From positions 1 to 40,004 of the forward strand of contig CALWFV010000033.1 in assembly GCA_944377745.1 (NCBI GenBank): a stretch of DNA of 40,004 nucleotides, read 5' to 3'. Shown in pieces: positions 8,790 to 17,480 of this stretch (within the stretch, counting starts at the first letter, position 1; every line of letters starts with the position of its first letter). The notes under the pieces were generated by a model. The model was not told the DNA's origin. It saw only the letters and a program-made list of their open reading frames with translations, and did no database searches. A program made the position numbers and the translations under genes. The stretch is from an uncultured Mediterraneibacter sp. Its GTDB lineage: Bacteria; Bacillota; Clostridia; Lachnospirales; Lachnospiraceae.

Positions 8790-10275
8790 AAGATTTCGGA
8801 ATCATATATCGATCATCATCGAGCAGATCGGAGCAGGGATCGTTGCCCTGGCTGTACTGGCAGTCTCTATTCTGGTGCAGAATGTGGAGGAAATGGCTGA
8901 GGCGGATATGTCTTTTCTGCAGGGAAGAGGGCTGATCATATTTCTTGGAGCAGTGCTCCTTCTGGCGGTTTCCGTGGGAAACCGGATTTTCGCCTGGGCG
9001 AATACATACATCTGCATTGAAGAAAATGCGATCGTCATAGAACGGGGAAAAGTCAATAAAAAGAAAAATACCATCGGGATCCGGAACATTTCGAATATCA
9101 ATATCGAGCAGAATCTGTTCGAGATGATCCTTGGAACGTGCAAGGTGAAGCTGGATACAAACAGCCGGTCCACGGCGGACAGCACGGATGTAACGATCGT
9201 GCTGAAAAAGGCGGACGCCTCAAGATTGAAAGCAGAGATCACCCGGAGGCTGCAGGGACAGCCAGAGCAGGAGATATCCGGTCAGGAGCGGTTCAGAAGC
9301 GAGGGCGCAGCAGAAGATGAGACATTTGACGTCAGGGCGGAGTTCAGCGATGTCTTCCGCCACGGGCTTTTCTCAGTAAATATCTTTTCCATGCTTATCC
9401 TGATCGGAGCTGTAATCGGAACAGTGACGACCGTGCTCCAGCTTCTGGAACAGCCGCACCTGATGAGTTCGCTTCTGGGAGCGGCGGCCGGGATCATCGT
9501 GGCAGCCGGCATCGTGCTGTCCGCGCTGTGGGACACAGTGAAAGATTTTATCCGATATTATGATTTCCGCGCGAAACGCCGGGGAGACAAGATCTATATC
9601 AAATACGGCTTCCTGAAAAAGATGGAGTACACGATCCCGGTGGACAAGATCCAGGCGCTCAAGATCCGGCAGTCATTTGTGGCGCGGGTGTTCCGCAGAT
9701 ATATGGCGGAGATCGTGAATGTGGGGATGGGAGATGAGAAGGAGGAACAGAATTCGTTCCTTATACTTTATACGACAGAGGAGAAACTGAAGGATCAGCT
9801 GGAACTCCTTCTGCCGGAATTTGCGCCGACGGCAAAACAGAAAGTAGAGCGGCTTCCCGCCGCTGTCTGGGCTGCCTGGGCCGTACCGGGGGTGATCTAT
9901 GCTGTTCTTGTCTGCGCATCGGCGGCAGTATGCGCATTGCTCCTGGAAGAACACACAATCCTGATCTGGATGGGAGCAGCGGGGCTGATCCTTATCCTGC
10001 TGATCGGGATGGTGCTCAAATATCTGACGGACGGCAGCGGGTGCGACGGGACTTTCCTGAAGCTCTGCCACGGGTATTTCGGAAAGAACTATATCTCTGT
10101 CAGGTACAGTCAGATCCAGTATATGGAGATAAAGCAGAACTTTATTGCAAAAGCCTTCGGCATCCGAAAAGGACAGATACATCTTCTTGCTTCTTCAGCA
10201 AATTCGTCTCATGGGATACCGTACTTTAAGGGGGATAAGGATGAAAGAATCCGGCGGGGGATGCTGGGGATGTAG
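8776..10275 (+). CDS. Membrane protein with repeated bacterial PH domains (YdbT-like)
   Basis: The 499-aa protein alternates pairs of transmembrane helices with soluble bPH2 domains: helices near 18-35 and 55-70, a PH domain at about 77-165 (CIEENAIVIERGKVNKKKNT, then ISNINIEQNLFEMILGTCKV), helices near 210-250, a second PH domain at about 260-345 (KIYIKYGFLKKMEYTIPVDK), helices near 365-410 and a third at about 420-495 (YFGKNYISVRYSQIQYMEIK). This is the YdbT layout. The conserved pattern of R/K-x-x-x-IP-x-x-x-IQ in each domain fits lipid or protein contact at the membrane, but no ligand is known. It overlaps the YdbS-like gene and ends the operon with a 22-bp hairpin. Confidence 0.8.
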   Translation: MEENRRFRNHISIIIEQIGAGIVALAVLAVSILVQNVEEMAEADMSFLQGRGLIIFLGAVLLLAVSVGNRIFAWANTYICIEENAIVIERGKVNKKKNTIGIRNISNINIEQNLFEMILGTCKVKLDTNSRSTADSTDVTIVLKKADASRLKAEITRRLQGQPEQEISGQERFRSEGAAEDETFDVRAEFSDVFRHGLFSVNIFSMLILIGAVIGTVTTVLQLLEQPHLMSSLLGAAAGIIVAAGIVLSALWDTVKDFIRYYDFRAKRRGDKIYIKYGFLKKMEYTIPVDKIQALKIRQSFVARVFRRYMAEIVNVGMGDEKEEQNSFLILYTTEEKLKDQLELLLPEFAPTAKQKVERLPAAVWAAWAVPGVIYAVLVCASAAVCALLLEEHTILIWMGAAGLILILLIGMVLKYLTDGSGCDGTFLKLCHGYFGKNYISVRYSQIQYMEIKQNFIAKAFGIRKGQIHLLASSANSSHGIPYFKGDKDERIRRGMLGM

Positions 10276-10290
10276 AGAGTAACCTGCAAC

Positions 10291-10347
10291 TGCGGCCCTC
10301 ATAAGCAGTCTCAAATCTGGAACAGGAGATTGTTTATGAGGGCTGCA
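10291..10347. terminator. 22-bp hairpin after the PH-domain operon
   Basis: Positions 10291-10312 pair with 10326-10347 over 22 positions (three G-T wobbles) around a 13-base loop. No T-run follows. Confidence 0.5.
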
Positions 10348-10404
10348 ACTGTGTGTGAACAGCATATTCCATATCTTAGAATTGAAATATCCATATCCGG
10401 TGTA

Positions 10405-10467
10405 TTGACATCCTCCGCGGATTGTATTAATATAAATGCAAAGCAAAAACCGAAACGTTTCGGTTTT
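10405..10467 (+). promoter_or_regulatory. Promoter and LacI-type operator of the sugar operon
   Basis: TTGACA (10405-10410), 17 bases and TAATAT (10428-10433) give a near-perfect promoter with a start near 10440. Just behind it, 10446-10467 is a perfect 22-bp palindrome with core AACCGAAACGTTTCGGTT, the even CG-centred symmetry of LacI-family operators. Binding there would block the start. The likely regulator is the LacI gene second in the operon. Confidence 0.8.
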
Positions 10468-10488
10468 GAGAATAAGGAGGAGAAAAAT

Positions 10489-11340
10489 ATGCCATTAGTT
10501 ACATCGGAAAAAATGCTTCTGGACGCCCAGAAGGGCGGCTATGCCGTAGGTGCGTTCAATGTGGAGAACATGGAGATGGTAAAAGCCGTGATCGCGGCAG
10601 CGGAAGAACTGAGAGCCCCGGTCATGCTGCAGACAACACCGTCCACGATCAAGTACGGCACTGTGGAGACTTATGCGGCGATCGTGAGATCAGAGGCGGA
10701 GAGGGCTTCCGTGCCGGTCTGCCTGCATCTGGATCACGGGAACAGCTTTGAACTTGCTGTCCAGGCGATGAAAGCAGGATATACCTCAGTCATGATCGAC
10801 GGTTCCGGCGAGGATTTTGAGACGAACATCGCGCTGACCAAAAAGGTTGTTGATGTGGCGAAGGCGATCGGCATCCCGGTCGAGGCGGAGCTCGGAAAAG
10901 TGGGTGGAAAAGAGGATGATCTGGAAGCGGATGCGGACACGAATACAGATCCCGCAGAGGCAAAAGAGTTTGCGGAGCGCACAGGTGTGTCCTCCCTGGC
11001 AGTGGCGATCGGTACGGCTCACGGATTTTATGTAGGAACGCCCGTCCTTGACAAGCCAAGGGTAAGCGCCATCAAAGAACTGGTTTCTGTGCCGCTGGTG
11101 CTTCACGGAGCGTCCGGCTTAAGTGAGGAAGACGTAAGAGAGTGTGTACAGCGGGGAATGTGCAAAGTGAATTTCGCGACAGAACTGCGCGCGGCTTATA
11201 CAGATGCTGTCAAGAAACTGCTGGAGGAGAAGCCGGAGACTTATGACCCGAAGAAATACGGCGTTGTGGCAATGGAAGCGGTCAAAGAGCAGGTCAAACT
11301 CCGCATGAAGATGTGCGGCTGTGACGGAAAGGCAGAGTAG
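10489..11340 (+). CDS. Class II ketose-bisphosphate aldolase (fructose/tagatose-bisphosphate type)
   Basis: The 283-aa enzyme belongs to the zinc-dependent class II aldolases, which split ketose 1,6-bisphosphates into dihydroxyacetone phosphate and glyceraldehyde 3-phosphate. Visible marks are GAFNVENMEMVKAVIAAAEE, the zinc-site histidines in VCLHLDHGN and in AIGTAHGFY and LVLHGASGL, and the active-site VMIDGSGEDFE. It is closer in style to GatY/KbaY/FbaA-like proteins than to the longer E. coli Fba. Given a LacC-like kinase and a GatD-like dehydrogenase in the operon, tagatose 1,6-bisphosphate is as likely a substrate as fructose 1,6-bisphosphate. ATG 10489 follows AAGGAGGAG. It is the first gene after the LacI operator. 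Confidence 0.9.
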   Translation: MPLVTSEKMLLDAQKGGYAVGAFNVENMEMVKAVIAAAEELRAPVMLQTTPSTIKYGTVETYAAIVRSEAERASVPVCLHLDHGNSFELAVQAMKAGYTSVMIDGSGEDFETNIALTKKVVDVAKAIGIPVEAELGKVGGKEDDLEADADTNTDPAEAKEFAERTGVSSLAVAIGTAHGFYVGTPVLDKPRVSAIKELVSVPLVLHGASGLSEEDVRECVQRGMCKVNFATELRAAYTDAVKKLLEEKPETYDPKKYGVVAMEAVKEQVKLRMKMCGCDGKAE

Positions 11341-11410
11341 AGAAAAGGATTTCGGTGCAGAAAGATCTGACGCATGATAAGAAGATAAAAGGAGAAGGGA
11401 GCAGACGTAC

Positions 11411-12451
11411 ATGGGAGCAACGATGAAGGATATCGCGAAACGCACGGGGCTCGGACTGGCAACGATCTCTTCTTATCTGAATGGAGGAAATGTCCGTGAG
11501 AAGAACCGGATCAAGATCGAGGAAGCCATCGAGGAGCTTCATTTCGAAGTAAATGAGGTCGCCAGGGGGCTGAAGACCAACCGGACAAAGACCATCGGGA
11601 TCGTCATCCCGGAGCTGAACAATATCTTCTTTGCGGAGATCATCACGGAGACAGAGGATATCCTCAGGAACCACGGGTATGCCACCATGATCTGCGACTG
11701 CCGCTCCGACGAGAAGCGGGAGGAGGAAGCAGAGGAATTTCTCTTTCACCGCAGAGTGGACGGCCTGATCCTTATGCCCACGGGAAACGGAGAGAAAGGG
11801 ATCCAGCGTTTTCTTCGGGCGGGAAAGCCGGTAGTCCTGATCGACCGGAAGATGGAGCGGACGGACTGCGACTGCGTGCTGGTGGACAACGAGGGCGCTG
11901 CCGAGGAAGCGGTGGAGCGGCTGTTTGCAGCCGGCCACAGGAAGATCGGGATCATCGCCGGTCCGGACAACATCTATACGGCAAAGGAGAGGCTTTCCGG
12001 CTATCGGAAGGCTTTCCGCGGGAAAGGGCTGACGCCGGAGGAAGAGCTGATCGCGAGAGGAGACTACACCATCGCCGGAGGCGCCAGGGCCATGAGAGAA
12101 CTGATGGAGAAGAACAAAGAGATGACGGCAGTGTTTATCTCCAACTATGAGATGACCGTGGGAGCCATGATGGAACTCAATGACCTGGGTGTTTCTGTCC
12201 CGGAAGAACTTTCCGTCATCGGGTTTGACAACGAGGATTTCGCGAAGGCGCTTCGCCCCAGGCTTTCCATTGTGACACAGCCCAGCGGGGAGATCGCCCG
12301 ATGCGCGGCGGAACTTCTTCTGGGTCGGCTGGAGCGAGAACCGGCAAGAGAGACTGGGACAGCGGAGTCTGGAAACTCAGAAGAAGAGCGGCCGGAGACA
12401 GTGATACTGAAGACCGGGTTTGTGGAAGGCAGATCCGTGAAATATCTGTAA
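11411..12451 (+). CDS. LacI-family transcriptional regulator
   Basis: The 346-aa protein starts with the LacI helix-turn-helix (MKDIAKRTGLGLATISSYLN, then FEVNEVARGLKTNRTKTIGI with the hinge helix) and continues into a periplasmic-binding-like effector domain (VIPELNNIFFAEIITETEDI, DGLILMPTGN, VLIDRKMERTDCDCVLVDNE, VIGFDNEDFAKALRPRLSIV). It should bind the CG-centred palindromes at 10446-10467 and 12495-12506 and release on binding a sugar or sugar phosphate. It lies inside the operon it is likely to control, which gives autoregulation. ATG 11411 has AAGGGAG nine bases away; ATG 11423 is a possible alternative. Residues 305-330 before the C-terminus are rich in E/G/R and unlike the usual tight end of the family. 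Confidence 0.9.
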   Translation: MGATMKDIAKRTGLGLATISSYLNGGNVREKNRIKIEEAIEELHFEVNEVARGLKTNRTKTIGIVIPELNNIFFAEIITETEDILRNHGYATMICDCRSDEKREEEAEEFLFHRRVDGLILMPTGNGEKGIQRFLRAGKPVVLIDRKMERTDCDCVLVDNEGAAEEAVERLFAAGHRKIGIIAGPDNIYTAKERLSGYRKAFRGKGLTPEEELIARGDYTIAGGARAMRELMEKNKEMTAVFISNYEMTVGAMMELNDLGVSVPEELSVIGFDNEDFAKALRPRLSIVTQPSGEIARCAAELLLGRLEREPARETGTAESGNSEEERPETVILKTGFVEGRSVKYL

Positions 12452-12494
12452 ACGGGCGGAATGAGCCATGCCGCACCGGAAGATACATTTGGAC

Positions 12495-12506
12495 CGAAGC
12501 GTTTCG
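12495..12506. promoter_or_regulatory. Second LacI-type operator core before the kinase gene
   Basis: CGAAGCGTTTCG differs by one base from the core CGAAACGTTTCG of the main operator. It lies 11 bases before the kinase ATG, at the ribosome binding site. It could allow a DNA loop with the first site about 2 kb away, or act as a roadblock inside the operon. Confidence 0.5.
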
Positions 12507-12517
12507 AGGAGGACGTG

Positions 12518-14038
12518 ATGGGAGAATATTTATTGGGAATCGATATCGGGACGAGCGCCTGCAAGATCGCTGTTTTTAACAGGGAAGGACATGTGATGGC
12601 AGCGGGCAGCGGGGACTATCCCGTATATTATCCGCATCCCGGATGGGCGGAGCAGGATCCGGACGAATGGTGGGATGCGATCTGTCGGACGATCCCTTCC
12701 GTGCTGGAAAAAGCGGGGATTGTCCCGGAAGAGATCAAAGGGATCGGGATCGACGGGCAGAGCTGGTCCGCGATCCCGGTTGACAGAGACGGGAACGTGC
12801 TGGCGAGGACGCCGATCTGGATGGATACCAGAGCGGCGGACATCTGTGAGGAATATAACAGGAAGATTGGAGAAAAACGGATCTTTGATCTGTGCGGCAA
12901 TTCACTCCAGCCGTCCTACACCACGGCGAAGATCATCTGGTACAGGAAGAATTTTCCGGAGATGTACGAAAAGATCTGGAAGATCCTCCAGTCCAACAGT
13001 TACATCGCTTACAGGCTGACCGGAGTGATGAGCCAGGACCTTTCTCAGGGATACGGGCTTCACTGCTTTGATATGCGAAAAGGGGCCTGGGACCGGGAAA
13101 TGTGCCGGGAGTTCGGATTTTCGGAGGAGATCCTGCCGGAGATCTATCCCTGCCATGAGATCATCGGAAAGGTGACTCCGGAAGCGGCTGGTCAGGTGGG
13201 ACTCGCTGCAGGAATCCCGGTGGCGGCAGGCGGGCTTGACGCGGCCTGCGGGACCCTGGGGGCAGGAGTCATCCACAGCGGCGAGACCCAGGAACAGGGC
13301 GGTCAGGCAGGCGGCATGAGCATCTGCACGGATACATACCGGGCGGACGAGAGGCTGATCCTGGGGTTCCATGTTGTGCCAGGACACTGGCTCTTACAGG
13401 GCGGCACCACCGGAGGCGGCGGTGTGATGCGCTGGCTGGAGAAGGCGTTCGGAGATTATGAGAGAGAAGAGGGCAAGAGGCAGGGAAAGAGTTCCCTGGA
13501 CCTTTTCAACGAGGAAGCGGCGGCAGTCCCGCCGGGAAGCGACGGGCTGATCTTCCTCCCGTATATGGCGGGGGAGAGGACGCCGATCTGGGATCCGGAC
13601 GCAAAGGGCGTCTATTACGGGATTGATTTCAGCAAGACGAAAGGCCACTTTATCCGGGCAGCCATGGAAGGAACAGCCTATGCGCTGAAACATAACCTGG
13701 ATGTGGCAGAAGAGGCAGGAGCCGGGGTGAGCGTGCTCCGTGCCATGGGCGGTTCTGCGAATTCTCTGCTGTGGACGCAGATCAAAGCGGATATCACGGG
13801 AAAACCGATCATTGTTCCCTCATCAGATACTGCCACAACTCTGGGAGCGGCGCTCCTGGCAGGCGTGGGGATCGGGATGTATGAAGATTTTGACGAGGCG
13901 GTGAGACTGACGGTCCGTGACAAGAGAAGCCACGAACCGGATCCGGAAAGGACCGCGCAGTATGAGAAAGATTATGAGACTTACATAGAACTTTATCAAC
14001 AGTTAAAGGGTATCATGAAAAAAAGAGGAGGAAGATGA
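12518..14038 (+). CDS. FGGY-family carbohydrate kinase (xylulokinase-like)
   Basis: The 506-aa protein has the two-domain actin-like FGGY fold. GIDIGTSACKIAVFNREGHV (phosphate 1) opens it, and KGIGIDGQSWSAIPVDRDG with WMDTRA holds the sugar-binding residues and the base-like aspartate region (GGLDAACGTLGAG). The second domain has LPYMAGERTPIWDPDAKG, FIRAAMEGTAYALKHNL and RAMGGSANSLLWTQIKADIT, the FGGY signature. It phosphorylates a sugar or ketose with ATP. The exact substrate cannot be read from motifs: xylulose, tagatose and other ketoses are all possible. ATG 12518 follows GAGGAGGACGTG; the longer in-frame start at 12461 would include the operator-like site. The next gene starts one base after the stop. 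Confidence 0.88.
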   Translation: MGEYLLGIDIGTSACKIAVFNREGHVMAAGSGDYPVYYPHPGWAEQDPDEWWDAICRTIPSVLEKAGIVPEEIKGIGIDGQSWSAIPVDRDGNVLARTPIWMDTRAADICEEYNRKIGEKRIFDLCGNSLQPSYTTAKIIWYRKNFPEMYEKIWKILQSNSYIAYRLTGVMSQDLSQGYGLHCFDMRKGAWDREMCREFGFSEEILPEIYPCHEIIGKVTPEAAGQVGLAAGIPVAAGGLDAACGTLGAGVIHSGETQEQGGQAGGMSICTDTYRADERLILGFHVVPGHWLLQGGTTGGGGVMRWLEKAFGDYEREEGKRQGKSSLDLFNEEAAAVPPGSDGLIFLPYMAGERTPIWDPDAKGVYYGIDFSKTKGHFIRAAMEGTAYALKHNLDVAEEAGAGVSVLRAMGGSANSLLWTQIKADITGKPIIVPSSDTATTLGAALLAGVGIGMYEDFDEAVRLTVRDKRSHEPDPERTAQYEKDYETYIELYQQLKGIMKKRGGR

Positions 14039-14039
14039 C

Positions 14040-15089
14040 ATGAAAGCTGCTGTTGTAGTTGCAAACGAAGATGTACAGTACCTGGATTATGAGGAGCCGA
14101 CCCCGGGACCGGGAGAAGTCAAAGTGAAAGTGAAGGCTTCCGGTATCTGTGGATCCGACATTCCCAGAGTGCTGAACCACGGAGTTCATTTCTACCCGAT
14201 CGTGCTGGGACATGAATTTGCCGGCGACGTTGTGGAAGTGGGCGAGGGAGTGACAAAAGTGAAGGTCGGGGACCATGTATCCGGCGCTCCGCTGAAGCCC
14301 TGTATGAAATGCGACGACTGTCAGAACGGGAACTATTCTCTCTGCAAACACTACAGCTTTATCGGCTCCAGGGAGCAGGGCAGCAACGCGGATTATGTGG
14401 TAATCCCGGAGCAGAACGCCATTGTCTATGATCCGTCTATCCCCTATGAGCAGGCGGCCATGTTCGAGCCTGCCACGGTGGCGCTCCACGGAGTCTATCA
14501 GAATGACTACCAGGGCGGACAGTATGTGGCCATCCTGGGCGGCGGAACGGTTGGGATGTTCACCATGCAGTGGACAAAGATCTTCGGCTCCAAGAAGGTG
14601 GTCGTGTTCGATATCAGCGACGCGAGACTGGAACTTGCCAAACGTCTGGGCACGGACGAAGTGATCAATACCACGAAGGAAAACTTCATGGAGGAAGCCC
14701 TTGCCATCACCGGAGGAAAGGGATATGGTTATGTCTTCGAGACGGCGGGCCAGGTCCCGACCATGCACATGGCATTTGAGCTGGCAGCGAACAAGGCACA
14801 CGTATGCTTTATCGGAACTCCTCATGAGGAACTGTCTTTCACACCGGCACAGTGGGAGAATATGAACCGCAAGGAATTCAAGCTGACCGGCTCCTGGATG
14901 TCTTACAGTTCTCCGTTCCCGGGCAAAGAGTGGGATCTGACCGCTCATTATTTCGCGACGGGACAGCTTCAGTTCGATCCCGGGTTCATCTATAAAAAGA
15001 TGCCCATGAGCCAGGCGCAGGAGGCATTCCAGATGTTCAAGACACCGGGACTGGTCAAAGGAAAACTGATGCTGGTCAATGAAGACTGA
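14040..15089 (+). CDS. Zinc-dependent polyol dehydrogenase (GatD/sorbitol dehydrogenase-like)
   Basis: The 349-aa medium-chain dehydrogenase has the GroES-like N-terminal half with catalytic zinc ligands in SGICGSDIPR and GHEFAGDVVE, the structural zinc loop CMKCDDCQNGNYSLC, the catalytic Glu in FEPATVALHG, and a Rossmann NAD-binding half (VAILGGGTVGMFTMQ, then VVVFDISDARLELAKRLG). It resembles galactitol-1-phosphate 5-dehydrogenase, which turns a polyol or polyol phosphate into the ketose. It is placed directly behind the kinase (1-base gap) and before the PfkB kinase, so its product is probably the kinase substrate. The aspartate after the Rossmann glycines (FDISD) points to NAD rather than NADP. 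Confidence 0.87.
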   Translation: MKAAVVVANEDVQYLDYEEPTPGPGEVKVKVKASGICGSDIPRVLNHGVHFYPIVLGHEFAGDVVEVGEGVTKVKVGDHVSGAPLKPCMKCDDCQNGNYSLCKHYSFIGSREQGSNADYVVIPEQNAIVYDPSIPYEQAAMFEPATVALHGVYQNDYQGGQYVAILGGGTVGMFTMQWTKIFGSKKVVVFDISDARLELAKRLGTDEVINTTKENFMEEALAITGGKGYGYVFETAGQVPTMHMAFELAANKAHVCFIGTPHEELSFTPAQWENMNRKEFKLTGSWMSYSSPFPGKEWDLTAHYFATGQLQFDPGFIYKKMPMSQAQEAFQMFKTPGLVKGKLMLVNED

Positions 15090-15109
15090 GGCCCGCAAGG
15101 AGGAAAGAT

Positions 15110-16042
15110 ATGATACTGACAGTGACGCTGAATGCGGCCATTGACAAGAGATATGTTGTGGACGGATTCCAGGTGGGTGAGGTGAACCGTGTCAGGGAAT
15201 GTGCCTACACGCCTGGCGGGAAGGGGCTCAATGTATCCAAGCCGGCGGCCATTGCCGGAGCGGAAGTGACTGCCACCGGATTCGTGGGCGGTCATGCGGG
15301 GCATTATATTGAGGATGCCCTGAAGCCTTTTGGGATCAAAAGTGACTTTTATCATATGGAGCAGGAGAGCAGGTCCTGCATCAATATCTGGGATGAGAAG
15401 AATCATGTTCAGACCGAGTTCCTGGAACCCGGATTTACAGTGTCGGAAGAGGATTTCGTCAGATTCGAGGAACATTTCTCCGGACTGGTCCGCAGAGCGG
15501 ACGTGATCGCCATGTCAGGGAGCGTGCCCGGAGGGCTGGACGGGACCGCTTATCAGAGACTGGTGAAGATCTGCCGGGACGCCGGGAAAAAAGTGATCCT
15601 GGATACCAGCGGAAAGCTGCTGGAGATGGGAATTGAGGCAAAGCCCACCATGATCAAGCCGAACCTGGACGAGATCCGGATGCTCACCGGAAAGCAGTGT
15701 GATCACATGGAAGATATGGTCGAGGCGGCAAAGGTGGTCCACGAAAAAGGAGTGGAGATCGTTGCGGTATCCCTGGGAGGAGAAGGATCCTTTGTGGTGT
15801 GCGGGGACGGCATTTTCCGGGCGAGAGTGCCGAAGATCGACGCGGTGAACACTGTGGGATGCGGCGATTCCATGATCGCCGGGTTCGCGCTGGGGCTGAG
15901 CGAAGGACTTTCTGTGGAGGAGACCCTGCGAAAGGCAAGCGCGATCTCCGCGGCGGCAGCTCTCCGGGAAGAGACCGGATTTTTTGTGAAGGAAGATATG
16001 GAGCGGATCCTTCCGCAGATAGAGATTGAAAAAATATCATAA
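15110..16042 (+). CDS. PfkB-family kinase (1-phosphofructokinase / tagatose-6-phosphate kinase type)
   Basis: The 310-aa enzyme has the PfkB fold: LTVTLNAAIDKRYVVD at the start, the first signature TPGGKGLNVSK, and the second with the catalytic aspartate, VNTVGCGDSMIAGFALGLS. MIKPNLDEIRMLTG and VSLGGEGSFVV are also typical of FruK/LacC. It adds a phosphate to a ketose monophosphate to give the 1,6-bisphosphate cleaved by the aldolase at the head of the operon. FruK or LacC specificity is not decided by sequence; the operon has no PTS fructose transporter, which speaks against a plain fru operon. A ribosome binding site (AAGGAGGAAAG) precedes the ATG. Confidence 0.88.
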   Translation: MILTVTLNAAIDKRYVVDGFQVGEVNRVRECAYTPGGKGLNVSKPAAIAGAEVTATGFVGGHAGHYIEDALKPFGIKSDFYHMEQESRSCINIWDEKNHVQTEFLEPGFTVSEEDFVRFEEHFSGLVRRADVIAMSGSVPGGLDGTAYQRLVKICRDAGKKVILDTSGKLLEMGIEAKPTMIKPNLDEIRMLTGKQCDHMEDMVEAAKVVHEKGVEIVAVSLGGEGSFVVCGDGIFRARVPKIDAVNTVGCGDSMIAGFALGLSEGLSVEETLRKASAISAAAALREETGFFVKEDMERILPQIEIEKIS

Positions 16043-16061
16043 ATAAAAAAGGAGGCAGACT

Positions 16062-17075
16062 ATGGGAGCATATATTGATCCGGCGATCGTGCCGAAAGTA
16101 AAGGTGTATACAGGGGAAGAGATCCCCTGCATCGGAATGGGAACCTTCGGTTCCGACAGATTCTCGGCGGAGGAAGTGTCCGCAGCAGTGGCGGGAGCGA
16201 TCCGCTGCGGCTACAGGATGTTCGACTGCGCGGCATGCTACGGAAACGAGCATCAGATCGGGGAAGTGTTCAAGGCAGCGTTTGACGAAGGCGTTGTAGA
16301 GAGAAAAGATCTTTATATCATGACAAAGGTATGGAATGACATGCACGAGAGAGTGGAGGAGTCCTGCAGGAAGAGTATTGCGGATCTCCAGTGCGATTAT
16401 ATTGACATGTTTTTCATCCACTGGCCTTTCCCGAACTATCATGCACCGGGATGCGATGTGGATTCCAGAAATCCAAACTCCAAACCGTTCAGTGTGGAAG
16501 AGTTCATGAACACCTACAGACAGTGTGAGAGCCTGGTGGAAAAAGGGCTGATCCGCCATATTGGGATTTCCAACATGACGATCCCGAAGCTGGAGGCAGT
16601 CCTGCCGCTCATGAAGATCAAGCCGGTGGCATGCGAGCTAGAACTCCATCCCTGTTTCCAGCAGCAGGAACTGTTTGATTATCTGGTGGCTCATGACCTT
16701 CAGCCTATCGGCTACATGCCTCTCGGCTCACCCAAGAGACCGGAGAGAGATATGATGCCGGAGGACGTCGCCGATATGGAGATGCCGGAAATGCGTGAGA
16801 TCGCGGCGGCGCATAACTGCCATCCAGCCCTTGTCGCGCTGAAATGGGCGCATCAGAGAGGACAGATCCCGATCCCGTTCTCGATCCATGAGGCGAACTA
16901 CGTGAGCAATCTGAAATCCATGACAGAGGATCCGCTCACGGAGGAAGAGATGGCGAAGATCGCCACATTGGAGCGGAACAACCGTCTTGTAAAGGGACAG
17001 GTATTCCTCTGGCCGGGAGCAAAAGACTGGCATGACCTCTGGGATGAGGACGGAAAGATCGTGACAGTGGAGTAG
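16062..17075 (+). CDS. Aldo/keto reductase
   Basis: The 337-aa protein is a TIM-barrel oxidoreductase of the AKR superfamily, using NAD(P)H to interconvert carbonyls and alcohols. The catalytic tetrad is visible: Asp and Tyr in MFDCAACYGNE, Lys in MTKVW and His in MFFIHWPFP. GISNMTIPKLEAVLPLMKIK, ELHPCFQQQELFDYL and PIPFSIHEANYVSNL follow the usual order, the last being near the cofactor site. It is the last gene of the operon, 19 bases after the kinase. It could reduce an aldose to the polyol used by the dehydrogenase, or handle a by-product. The N-terminal ~20 residues before the barrel are slightly longer than usual. Confidence 0.88.
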   Translation: MGAYIDPAIVPKVKVYTGEEIPCIGMGTFGSDRFSAEEVSAAVAGAIRCGYRMFDCAACYGNEHQIGEVFKAAFDEGVVERKDLYIMTKVWNDMHERVEESCRKSIADLQCDYIDMFFIHWPFPNYHAPGCDVDSRNPNSKPFSVEEFMNTYRQCESLVEKGLIRHIGISNMTIPKLEAVLPLMKIKPVACELELHPCFQQQELFDYLVAHDLQPIGYMPLGSPKRPERDMMPEDVADMEMPEMREIAAAHNCHPALVALKWAHQRGQIPIPFSIHEANYVSNLKSMTEDPLTEEEMAKIATLERNNRLVKGQVFLWPGAKDWHDLWDEDGKIVTVE

Positions 17076-17100
17076 GTTTTGAAAAAGTGAACAAAAAACA

Positions 17101-17137
17101 GAAACAGGCGGATTAGTCAGATTGATTCGCCTGTTTC
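17101..17137. terminator. Bidirectional terminator between the sugar operon and a small minus-strand gene
   Basis: GAAACAGGCG (17101-17110) pairs exactly with 17128-17137 around a 17-base loop. On the minus strand it is followed by a TTTTTT run. The stop codon of the small minus-strand gene lies in the loop. Confidence 0.65.
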
Positions 17138-17304
17138 GCATATAAAAGAGTCTCCTCGGTCAGATCAGCGGGGAGGGAGCGGTAGATTTCCTCGTCGGTA
17201 CCGTCCCACAGAGGACTGTTCAGTATGGAACGGACCAGTTCCACGTATTCCTGCTGTATGGGGGCAGCTTTTTTCTTCTTTCTGGAAAATAAATGAAAAA
17301 ACAT
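17113..17304 (-). CDS. Small hypothetical protein (63 aa)
   Basis: The product begins MFFHLFSRKKKKAAPIQQEY and ends in an acidic, tyrosine-containing tail (SLPADLTEETLLYAKQANQ). I do not recognise a family. GGAGG lies at the right distance before ATG 17304 on the minus strand, which is why I take this start rather than the upstream in-frame ATG at 17451. The basic N-terminal patch after a hydrophobic start could touch membrane or nucleic acid, but that is a guess. The middle (YVELVRSILNSPLWDGTDEE) looks helical and folded. It is divergent from the helicase IV-like gene and ends in the shared terminator. Confidence 0.65.
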   Translation of the reverse strand: MFFHLFSRKKKKAAPIQQEYVELVRSILNSPLWDGTDEEIYRSLPADLTEETLLYAKQANQSD

Positions 17305-17480
17305 GTGTATCCTCCATCTGTCTTTGATATAATGAGTGCACATAATGTACGGGAATTGTTCCGTAAAGATTATATCAGAAAGACAGCACGCTGTCACCAG
17401 ATCTATAAAAAGGACAGGCTTTCCCTGCAGGATCATCAGCGTGGACCGCAATGTAAAATTTTGGACAGGGTGGGAACAAA

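Noticed and set aside
14013-15098. A 361-aa open frame on the minus strand
   Set aside because: It is the reverse of the zinc dehydrogenase gene, with no binding site and no recognisable domain.
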